This document shows, piece after piece, positions 16,836 to 22,187 of a DNA stretch of 22,187 nt. The stretch comes from an uncultured Mailhella sp. (GTDB lineage Bacteria > Desulfobacterota > Desulfovibrionia > Desulfovibrionales > Desulfovibrionaceae), in assembly GCA_910579055.1 (NCBI GenBank), contig CAJTSU010000044.1, positions 1 to 22,187 of the forward strand. Direction: 5' to 3'. Under the pieces are notes generated by a model. It was given only the letters and a program-made list of their open reading frames with translations, was not told where the DNA came from and did not search any database. The number at the start of each line of letters is the position of its first letter. Position 1 is the first letter of the stretch. The translations under genes and the position numbers were made by a program.

Positions 16836-17615
16836 ATGCCAGAATACTATGCAACAGGAGAAACTTCAGTGGCTTTTTCTTTAGGGCAAAAAGTCATTCT
16901 TGTCACAGGCGCATCTTCCGGCATAGGCCGGTCGACCTGCCGTGAATTGGCCGGACATGGAGCTTCTGTCATCCTGCTTGCCCGCAGGGAAGCGGGTATG
17001 AGGGAAACCATGTCCACCATGCCGGAAGGGCAGGGTCTGCCCATTAAAACGGATTTGCGGGATCTTGCCTCCTTGCCTGCCATAGTGGAACAGGCCAGAA
17101 GCTGGAAAGGCCGCATTGACGGCTTTGTACACTGTGCCGGGATTGGTGGGCGTGCTCGATTGCGTGATGTTACCCCGGAGCTTGTGGCAAAAAATATGCT
17201 GGTTCATACATATTCGTTTGTGGAAATCGTGCGCGTTCTGATGCGGCTGAAAAAGAAAACGGAGCCGCTGCAAATCGCAGCCATTTCCTCTCTTGCAGCC
17301 GAGGGGCACGATAAACAACTCCTCGCCTATGGCGCAGCCAAGGCGGCCTTGGAGGCTGCCGCTAAAATAATGGCTGTGGAACTGGCCGCCAGAAGTACTC
17401 TTGTCAATCTTATCAGGCCTGCTTTTGTAAACACTGTTTCAAGAAATGAAGAACTGCTTGGCGATTTCGCAGTCCGGCTTGAAAAGAACGGATACCAGCC
17501 GCTGGGAATCATACCACCTGAAGAAGTAGCCCAAATGGCTGCATATCTGATGAGCCCCGCCGCCACCCATATCAGCGGAATGGTGTTCTCCCTCAACGGC
17601 GGCGTCCCCTGTTAG
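16836..17615 (+). CDS. FabG-like short-chain dehydrogenase/reductase (second copy, altered tetrad)
   Basis: A 259-residue tandem paralog of the preceding SDR. TGASSGIG (24-31), S151, Y165 and K169 (YGAAK) are kept, but the tetrad Asn is replaced by His (H124, in LVHTYSF). ATG 16836 has AGGAG upstream. GTG 16869 is a good alternative because AGGAG (16856-16860) lies eight bases before it and it aligns with the first residue of the paralog. The gene starts 12 bases after the first SDR. A different substrate, opposite stereochemistry, or a structural partner in a hetero-oligomer are all possible; loss of the Asn suggests reduced or altered catalysis. Confidence 0.9.
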   Translation: MPEYYATGETSVAFSLGQKVILVTGASSGIGRSTCRELAGHGASVILLARREAGMRETMSTMPEGQGLPIKTDLRDLASLPAIVEQARSWKGRIDGFVHCAGIGGRARLRDVTPELVAKNMLVHTYSFVEIVRVLMRLKKKTEPLQIAAISSLAAEGHDKQLLAYGAAKAALEAAAKIMAVELAARSTLVNLIRPAFVNTVSRNEELLGDFAVRLEKNGYQPLGIIPPEEVAQMAAYLMSPAATHISGMVFSLNGGVPC

Positions 17616-17633
17616 ACAGGCCCCTTTTACAAG

Positions 17634-17639
17634 AAGGAG
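17634..17639 (+). other. Orphan Shine-Dalgarno sequence (AAGGAG)
   Basis: A consensus AAGGAG lies 19-24 bases after the second SDR stop, but no start codon follows at usable distance. The next plus-strand start is 160 bases away at 17800 and has only a weak ribosome-binding site. It may mark a place where an insertion separated the esterase gene from its original leader. Confidence 0.35.
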
Positions 17640-17658
17640 ATTACAGACAGAAAAAAGA

Positions 17659-17799
17659 TTACCACGCTGCATCAATGGTAGGAATGTGCTGATTTTGCAT
17701 GATTCTGCCTATCCAGTCATTATAAGGGGATTCTCCCGACACGGGAAACACAACAAAACATTCAAAAGTTAATACCCTTCCTGCAATTATTGGTGCCAT
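17659..17799 (-). CDS. Possible 46-residue antisense ORF between SDR and esterase
   Basis: This frame reads from ATG 17799 with AGGTGA four to five bases upstream, and ends at TAA 17659-17661. It fills almost exactly the gap between the orphan ribosome-binding site and the esterase start. The product begins with a short hydrophobic stretch and ends in DAAW; no family is recognised. It may be a remnant of inserted DNA or chance. Low confidence. Confidence 0.2.
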   Translation of the reverse strand: MAPIIAGRVLTFECFVVFPVSGESPYNDWIGRIMQNQHIPTIDAAW

Positions 17800-18585
17800 A
17801 TGATCACCTTTCATTTCTCCCTGCCGTCGCAGGTCTTGCACCGCCCAGTCACAATCTCAGGGGCGCTTCCTTATGGTCTGATGGCGAACTTCACCGCGCT
17901 GAAAGTGGTGTGGGGACTCCATTGCGCCATGGAAGACGGGGACTTCTTTTTCCATAAGCTGAACATGGGGAGCCTTGTGGAACAGTACGGGTTCGCCTTT
18001 ATCGCTCCCAGTCTGGGCAACGGCTATTTTATCAACAGTCCCTATGAAAGACAGGCTGACTTCCTGCAAACGGAGCTGATGCCCGTATTGCGCGCCATGC
18101 TGCCGCTCTCTCCTCTGCGGGAGGATAATATGCTGCTGGGCATTTCCATGGGTGGCTTCGGCGTCGTCCACTGGGCGCTTTCCTGCCCTGACAGCTTTAA
18201 TGCTGCGGCTGCAATTTCCAGCATATTTGACGCCTCTCTTCCTCCAGATGAGCGGGCGCGGAAGAATCGTGAGCAGCGCCCGCTGGTCAGGCTGTTTTCC
18301 GACAGGCTCCTGCCGCTGCTCACACGGGATAAGAACGGAGATCTTCTGCCCGATGCCGATATCCGCCTCCTGTATGGCCGCGCGGCTGAAAGCGGAGCGC
18401 CGCGTTTTTCGCTGTGGTACGGCACAGAGGACTATCTGAGCCTTTCGCAGAGCGCCAACTTTGTGCGCAATTGCCGCGAAAGAGGCATAGAAGTGACGGA
18501 ACATACTGCTCCCGGGGCGCATAATCTGGCCTTTTGGCAGGGCGCGGTCAACGATGCGGTGGCATGGATGATGGGTGCTGCATAG
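17800..18585 (+). CDS. Esterase D / tributyrin-esterase-like alpha/beta hydrolase
   Basis: A 261-residue alpha/beta hydrolase with the nucleophile S116 in GISMGG (114-119). A probable catalytic acid is D211 (GTEDYL), and H241 (GAHNLAFW) completes the triad. Strand order and the opening FHFSLPS resemble the EstA/EstD carbohydrate-ester family, which includes enzymes that deacylate small esters, S-formylglutathione or sugar acetates. No signal peptide, so it is cytoplasmic. The ribosome-binding site before ATG 17800 is weak. In this cluster it might act as a thioesterase releasing or editing carrier-bound acyl groups, or as a sugar deacylase; context does not decide. Confidence 0.85.
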   Translation: MITFHFSLPSQVLHRPVTISGALPYGLMANFTALKVVWGLHCAMEDGDFFFHKLNMGSLVEQYGFAFIAPSLGNGYFINSPYERQADFLQTELMPVLRAMLPLSPLREDNMLLGISMGGFGVVHWALSCPDSFNAAAAISSIFDASLPPDERARKNREQRPLVRLFSDRLLPLLTRDKNGDLLPDADIRLLYGRAAESGAPRFSLWYGTEDYLSLSQSANFVRNCRERGIEVTEHTAPGAHNLAFWQGAVNDAVAWMMGAA

Positions 18586-18602
18586 CGTTTTAAGGGTGGA
18601 GT

Positions 18603-20159
18603 ATGTATCGGACAAATCTGACGCAATTTCTTGATGACACGGTTACGGCGTATCCTGAGCGTGCAGCGGTTATTGATGGTGAAACGGTGCTTTCGTTCCG
18701 CCGGCTGAAGGGGCGGGCGTTAAAACTTGCTTCTCTCGTGGCTGAACGGCTAGGGGAACAAAAGAAGCATGTCGCAGCAGTCTTTGTGCCCAAGGGGGCG
18801 GATTCCGTCACTGCGGATGTGGCTATCGCTTATAGCAGCAATGCCTTTATTAATTTGGATATTAAGCACCCCGAGCAGCGCTTTCGCAATATTTTTGAGA
18901 ATGTGCGGCCCGATCTGCTGATAACGCGCCGGGATGTCGCCGACCGTATCCTTGCCGTGGACGGGGACATTCCGGTACTTTACATTGAAGATTCGGACGC
19001 CATGCCGGATCCTGACACGGCACGCATACAGGAACTGCTTGAACGGCGCGACGGCTGTCTTGATACCGATCTGCTGTGTGTTATCAATACGTCAGGATCT
19101 ACCGGTACGCCCAAAGGCGTAGCGGGCCACCATCGTGCGTTTATTGATCTCATAGAAAGCGAAGTCCGCAGGGGTGAACTGGACGACACGCATGAAATCC
19201 TCGCCAGCATTGTGCCGTGCGTCTTTGACCGCCATATCTTTGAAGTCTGCCTCATGATGATGCGCGCCGCTACGCTCCTGATTGTGCCGGAACAGTTCGC
19301 GGCGTTTCCTGTGCGCATTCTTGAACTCATTGTTCGCCACAAGGCGACCTTTCTTTTCTGGACGCCGACCCTCATGGTGAACATCGCCAACATGGATTTG
19401 CTTTCCAGGATACCTCTGCCTTCTTTGCGCAAAATCTGGTTTGGCGGGGAAGTCTTTCCCACCGCAAAATTCAACTACTGGCGCAGGTATTTGCCGCAGG
19501 TTATGTTTGTCAACAGTTATGGCCCCACGGAAGTTTTGATACATTGCGCGCACTATGTGGTGGACAGGGAATTGAGAGACGACGAACCCATCCCCATTGG
19601 CCGGGCTTTGCCGAACAGGGAAATTCTTCTGATCGATGAAGAGGGGCGGCAGGTTAAACAGGGCGAGGAAGGGGAAATCTGCGTCCGCGGTATCTGCCTT
19701 GCCGCGGGCTACTACAACAGCCCGGAAAAGACGGCGGCAGCCTTTGTTCAGAACCCCTTGAACAGCGCGTATCCTGAACAGCTGTACAGGACGGGCGATA
19801 TCGGGATGTTGAATGAATGGGGGGAACTCGTTTTCAAAGGCCGCAGGGATACGCTGATCAAGCATATGGGCTACCGTATTGAGCTTGGCGAGGTGGAACA
19901 TGTGATCACAGGCAGGCTGGAGGCGGTAAGAAATTGCTGCGCCCTCTACAACTATGCGGAGAAAAAGATCACCCTGTTCTACGAGTCCCCGGAGGCCCTT
20001 GATGAACGCGATCTGCGCACGCGCATAGGCGGGATACTTCCCCGATATATGGTTCCCGCCGCGTATGTGCATATGACAGAGATGCCTCGCAACACCAACG
20101 GCAAGATCGACCGCCTGAGCCTGAAGCAGCGGCTGGAAAGGTCTATACAGTCTGTATGA
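18603..20159 (+). CDS. AMP-forming adenylation enzyme, amino-acid type (DltA-like)
   Basis: A 518-residue stand-alone adenylation domain. Motifs in order: NTSGSTGTPKG (162-172, A3), NSYGPTE (304-310, A5), YRTGD (395-399, A7), GRRDTLIKHMGYRIELGEVE (413-432, A8) and the catalytic lysine K501 in NTNGKIDR (497-504, A10). F208-D209 occupies the A4 position where NRPS adenylation domains and DltA carry the aspartate that holds the substrate alpha-amino group, which favours an amino acid over a fatty acid. There is no fused carrier, so the substrate must be loaded in trans, most plausibly onto the DltC-like carrier at 21062. ATG 18603 follows AAGGGTGGAG. Confidence 0.9.
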   Translation: MYRTNLTQFLDDTVTAYPERAAVIDGETVLSFRRLKGRALKLASLVAERLGEQKKHVAAVFVPKGADSVTADVAIAYSSNAFINLDIKHPEQRFRNIFENVRPDLLITRRDVADRILAVDGDIPVLYIEDSDAMPDPDTARIQELLERRDGCLDTDLLCVINTSGSTGTPKGVAGHHRAFIDLIESEVRRGELDDTHEILASIVPCVFDRHIFEVCLMMMRAATLLIVPEQFAAFPVRILELIVRHKATFLFWTPTLMVNIANMDLLSRIPLPSLRKIWFGGEVFPTAKFNYWRRYLPQVMFVNSYGPTEVLIHCAHYVVDRELRDDEPIPIGRALPNREILLIDEEGRQVKQGEEGEICVRGICLAAGYYNSPEKTAAAFVQNPLNSAYPEQLYRTGDIGMLNEWGELVFKGRRDTLIKHMGYRIELGEVEHVITGRLEAVRNCCALYNYAEKKITLFYESPEALDERDLRTRIGGILPRYMVPAAYVHMTEMPRNTNGKIDRLSLKQRLERSIQSV

Positions 20160-20183
20160 AGATATCGTGCCGGGAGAGGATGA

Positions 20184-20819
20184 ATGAAGGATTTGTATCT
20201 CGTGGGGGCTGGGGGCTGCGGTCGGGAAGTTCTGAACATGATTCTCGACATGCATGCGGAGCAGGGGCCGAAGTGGAATATCAAAGGCTTTCTTGACGAT
20301 ACGGAAGATCCTCTGAAGGGGAAAGCCTGTGATTACCCGGTGGTTGGTACCATCAGGGACTATGCCCCCGCCCCCAACGACGTATTGCTCATGTGCATTG
20401 CCTCGCCGCAGGCCAAGCGGAAGCTTGTCCCCATGCTGAAAGCTCGCGGTGCGGTGTTCGAGAGCTTCGTTTCCCCTTGGGCCTATATGGGGCGGTATAA
20501 CCAGATAGGTGAGGGGGCCGTTGTATACGGCGGAGTTACAATGAGCGTTAATATCACCATCGGCAGTTTTGTCACATTGTTGCCCTGCGGCTTCGGCCAT
20601 GATGTTGTAGTAGGCGATTACTGCACCATCTCCGGTAACTGTGGACTGCTTGGATATGTGAAGGTCGGCAGCGGCGTTTTCATGGGAGATAGCGCCCGGG
20701 TGGCTCCTCATGTGGAAGTCGGGGACGACGCCTATGTGGGCATAGGCTCGGTCGTGGTGAAAGACGTCAGGGCAGGGGAAAAGGTGTTTGGCAATCCCGC
20801 ACGGGAAATCGGTATTTAG
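20184..20819 (+). CDS. NeuD/PglD-type sugar O/N-acetyltransferase
   Basis: A 211-residue protein with an N-terminal nucleotide-sugar-binding Rossmann-like domain (VGAGGCGREV, 7-16; the usual His before Gly-Arg is Cys) and a C-terminal left-handed beta-helix of hexapeptide repeats (about 100-205). H139 in GFGHDVVVGDY is the expected catalytic base. The family acetylates UDP-4-amino sugars (PglD), sialic acid (NeuD) or dTDP-amino sugars (PerB). GAGAGGA precedes ATG 20184. It fits acetylation of the amino sugar made by the DegT domain, or alternative acylation. The TAG stop overlaps the first arm of a palindromic repeat. Confidence 0.9.
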   Translation: MKDLYLVGAGGCGREVLNMILDMHAEQGPKWNIKGFLDDTEDPLKGKACDYPVVGTIRDYAPAPNDVLLMCIASPQAKRKLVPMLKARGAVFESFVSPWAYMGRYNQIGEGAVVYGGVTMSVNITIGSFVTLLPCGFGHDVVVGDYCTISGNCGLLGYVKVGSGVFMGDSARVAPHVEVGDDAYVGIGSVVVKDVRAGEKVFGNPAREIGI

Positions 20820-21024
20820 GGAAACGCTGATTAAAGCGTTTCCCTCAGGCTGCTGACTTTGTCAGCAGCCCCGAAAATTGCGAGCAGGTCTCGGCTTGCC
20901 GCGCCGTAAAGCGAGCAATTTTCGTGTATTCCGTCAAGCCGCTTTGGCGGCTTAGACGGCGCAAACTCCGCGAAGCGGGGTTTGTCATCAGTCTTGGGGA
21001 AACGCTGATTAAAGCGTTTCTCTA
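20818..21024 (+). repeat. Composite hairpin element bounded by two copies of one palindrome (MITE/REP-like)
   Basis: The left end is an 11-bp stem AGGGAAACGCT (20818-20828) with AGCGTTTCCCT (20835-20845), loop GATTAA. The right end repeats it at 20999-21020. Between them are four more hairpins: GGCTGCTGAC with GTCAGCAGCC (20848-20870), CGAAAATTGC (20872-20881) with GCAATTTTCG (20915-20924), CCGTC-AAGCCGC with GCGGCTT-A-GACGG (20931-20959), and CAAACTCCGC with GCGGGGTTTG (20962-20984). There is no coding content. It sits between the acetyltransferase and the second carrier gene, and could act as terminator, mRNA stabiliser or mobile repeat. Confidence 0.8.
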
Positions 21025-21061
21025 AGCAATGTATACAGTTGCCGGAATTGGAGAGGCTGTT

Positions 21062-21301
21062 ATGGAAGAAAAAGTGCTGACCATGCTGAAGGAACTTCAG
21101 CCCACCTTTGGATTTGAAGAAGGCGTTGATTTTGTTGAAGCCGGGTATCTGGACAGCTTTGACGTTGTTCAGCTGGTGGCGGAGCTGGAATCGCAGTTTG
21201 GCGTGCTGATTTCGGCTCTGGAGATTCTGCCGGAAAACTTCGCGTCGGTAAAGGCCATCTGCGCACTTGTGGAACGCAGTCCGAAGCGTGCCGGGGCGTA
21301 G
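21062..21301 (+). CDS. DltC/PCP-like carrier protein (second carrier)
   Basis: A 79-residue carrier with the phosphopantetheine serine S32 in GYLDSFDVVQL (28-38) and the helix LVAELESQFGV after it. This pattern is closer to DltC and peptidyl carriers (LDS-x2-xVQLL-x-ELxxQFGV) than to fatty-acid ACPs or to the other carrier here (WDSL). ATG 21062 is chosen with GGAGAGG upstream; the frame also opens at 21029 but without a good site. Pairing with the amino-acid-type adenylation enzyme is inferred. It is separated from that gene by the acetyltransferase and the hairpin element. Confidence 0.88.
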   Translation: MEEKVLTMLKELQPTFGFEEGVDFVEAGYLDSFDVVQLVAELESQFGVLISALEILPENFASVKAICALVERSPKRAGA

Positions 21302-21327
21302 GAGTTGACGCCCCTTGCGGGTCACGA

Positions 21328-21444
21328 ATGAAGAGGAGGACGTGTGCAGTGAATGTTCCTTTGGTTGCTCGCGGAGATACCGCGGGCGTCCGGCGCGCTT
21401 TTTTGTTGTCCCGGTTTTTTCGCGGAGAGGGAGGACTGGAATGA
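21328..21444 (+). CDS. Possible 38-residue ORF coupled to the GNAT gene
   Basis: ATG 21328 to TGA 21442-21444 gives a basic 38-residue peptide whose stop overlaps the GNAT start (ATGA). No good ribosome-binding site precedes it and no family is recognised. It overlaps a second open frame continuous with the GNAT, which also lacks a supported start. Probably a leader at best. Confidence 0.15.
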   Translation: MKRRTCAVNVPLVARGDTAGVRRAFLLSRFFRGEGGLE

Positions 21445-22028
21445 CAAAACATGAAACCCAACGGGCCGAACTGGCGTGTATCACTGCATTCGGCGTGGAA
21501 CTCCGAAGTCTGGAGGTGCGAGATCTCCCCATGCTGTGCCATTGGCGCAACCAGCCGGAGATACGACCGTACATGGGGGACGACAGGCCGGTTACGCCGA
21601 AGATCATGGAATTTTGGCTCAACAGGGCGCGCGGCGGCGATGTCGTCTGGCCCTATATCGTCCACATGGGCGGAAAGTCCGTCGGCTATACGGAACTCAA
21701 GCATGTCAACTGGATCGACAGCAGTTGCGAAGACGGCATATTTCTTTTCGGCAAAGAGTATATCGGCAGAGGAATCGGCTATAATGTTGTGCTTTGCCGG
21801 GAGATCGTCATGGACGGGCTGGGCCTGAGAACGCTCGTAAGCCGGATACGCTCGTCAAACGCCCGAAGCATCAGCTTTTGCACGAAATATGGCGGCGAAT
21901 ATGTGCGAACGGAAGGTGATTTTCTTGTCTATCGCTACGAAATAACCCGGCGCCGGGAGAGGCTGAAAGCCATTGCTCGGATTATGGGAATGGCGGAAGA
22001 GTTCGCCCGACATTTCGGAAAACGCTGA
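21441..22028 (+). CDS. RimJ/RimL-type GNAT N-acetyltransferase, PseH-like
   Basis: A 195-residue GNAT. The N-terminal LCHWRNQPEIRPYM (32-45) matches the WRN...R..M block of RimL-type and PseH-type amino-sugar acetyltransferases. The acyl-CoA pyrophosphate loop is GRGIGYN (109-115), and SSNARSISFCTKYGG (138-152) is the usual late helix and beta-bulge. ATG 21441 is preceded by GAGGGAGGA. A longer in-frame reading to 21315 adds an unconvincing Arg/Cys-rich leader and is rejected. It may N-acylate an amino sugar, possibly using a carrier-bound acyl or aminoacyl group from the carrier 139 bases upstream instead of acetyl-CoA. Its TGA lies within a palindromic repeat. Confidence 0.88.
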   Translation: MTKHETQRAELACITAFGVELRSLEVRDLPMLCHWRNQPEIRPYMGDDRPVTPKIMEFWLNRARGGDVVWPYIVHMGGKSVGYTELKHVNWIDSSCEDGIFLFGKEYIGRGIGYNVVLCREIVMDGLGLRTLVSRIRSSNARSISFCTKYGGEYVRTEGDFLVYRYEITRRRERLKAIARIMGMAEEFARHFGKR

Positions 22029-22066
22029 TCAAAGCGTTTCCCTGTGGTCTTGCTCCGCAAGACCAC
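22017..22066 (+). terminator. Palindromic repeat plus hairpin at the end of the plus-strand cluster
   Basis: AAACGCT (22020-22026) pairs with AGCGTTT (22033-22039) around GATCAA, the same palindrome as at 20818 and 20999. It is followed by a perfect 10-bp stem GTGGTCTTGC (22044-22053) with GCAAGACCAC (22057-22066). The GNAT stop is inside the first hairpin. The palindrome-then-hairpin order copies that at 20818-20870, with a different second stem. There is no strong T tract, so its termination role is inferred from position. Confidence 0.6.
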
Positions 22067-22104
22067 CCGCAAGCCGCAAAGAGGGAAAATTTACTTTTTT
22101 GCTT

Positions 22105-22187
22105 TGTTCCAGGATAGTATTGAAAATTTCCTTGGCTGCCGGAGGCGCGAGCTAAGCCAGCCGTGGATACATGTTGCCTTTGGCCCG
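22105..22187 (+). repeat. Dispersed intergenic repeat, copy B, cut by window edge
   Basis: A direct copy of the repeat at 8641-8767. It shares the TTCCAG(G/A)ATAGT(A/G)TTG opening and the final 45 bases, including GCCAGCCGTG, ATACATGTTGCCTTT and GCCCG, but lacks about 25-30 bases in the middle. It lies just beyond the last gene of the plus cluster, so copies A and B bracket that cluster. Confidence 0.65.

Noticed and set aside
19092..20711. Minus-strand ORF of 539 codons opposite the adenylation enzyme and acetyltransferase
   Set aside because: It spans two plus-strand genes with complete motif sets; its translation is His/Arg-rich and unlike any family.
21315..21440. N-terminal extension of the GNAT protein
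   Set aside because: The extra segment is Arg/Cys-rich without similarity to GNATs, and ATG 21441 has a strong GAGGGAGGA site.

Overview
The window looks like a piece of a GC-rich anaerobe chromosome. The best guess is a sulfate- or sulfite-reducer-like Desulfovibrionaceae (Desulfobacterota). This rests on an AprA-like flavoprotein paired with a 2x[4Fe-4S] ferredoxin, iron-sulfur old-yellow-enzyme paralogs, a tripartite tricarboxylate transporter (TTT) and a near-perfect sigma-54 promoter. It is an inference from gene content; no rRNA or other phylogenetic marker is present.

Left half (1-8468), minus strand, one probable operon read right to left: ferredoxin, AprA/fumarate-reductase-like flavoprotein, a [4Fe-4S]/FMN/FAD old-yellow-enzyme (OYE) type oxidoreductase, the TTT binding protein TctC, a fused TctA-TctB permease, and a second OYE-type oxidoreductase that runs off the left edge. 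Three flavoenzymes, an electron carrier and a carboxylate importer suggest uptake and reductive or redox conversion of an unknown organic acid. A sigma-54 element (8531-8546) and a possible sigma-70 promoter (8607-8634) lie ahead of the first gene. Intercistronic hairpins flank tctC.

Centre (8469-9428): a divergent intergenic region holding a dispersed repeat copy, an AT-rich stretch and a perfect (CT)24 tract. The tract lies inside a short open frame whose stop overlaps the start of the first plus-strand gene, an arrangement suited to phase variation.

Right half (9429-22028), plus strand: a long, closely packed biosynthetic cluster. In order: a SIS-CBS protein diverged from KdsD/GutQ, a fused DegT aminotransferase-GT2 glycosyltransferase, a KASIII-like synthase, an unrecognised (possibly GNAT-like) protein, an acyl carrier protein, a second KASIII-like synthase, two tandem-duplicated SDRs, an esterase, an amino-acid-type adenylating enzyme, a NeuD/PglD-type acetyltransferase, a DltC-like carrier protein and a RimL/PseH-like GNAT. 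The set recalls amino-sugar and acyl-modification islands for flagellin or O-antigen glycans, such as the viosamine islands of Pseudomonas. Here one branch appears to make a short beta-hydroxy/ketoacyl group on one carrier, and a second appears to load an amino acid on another. The combination and the fusion are the most promising candidates for an undescribed surface-glycan decoration pathway.

The plus cluster is bracketed by two direct copies of an intergenic repeat (about 8641-8767 and 22105-22187). Its right part carries palindromic composite repeats (20818-21024 and 22017-22066), so the region may be an acquired or exchangeable accessory island.
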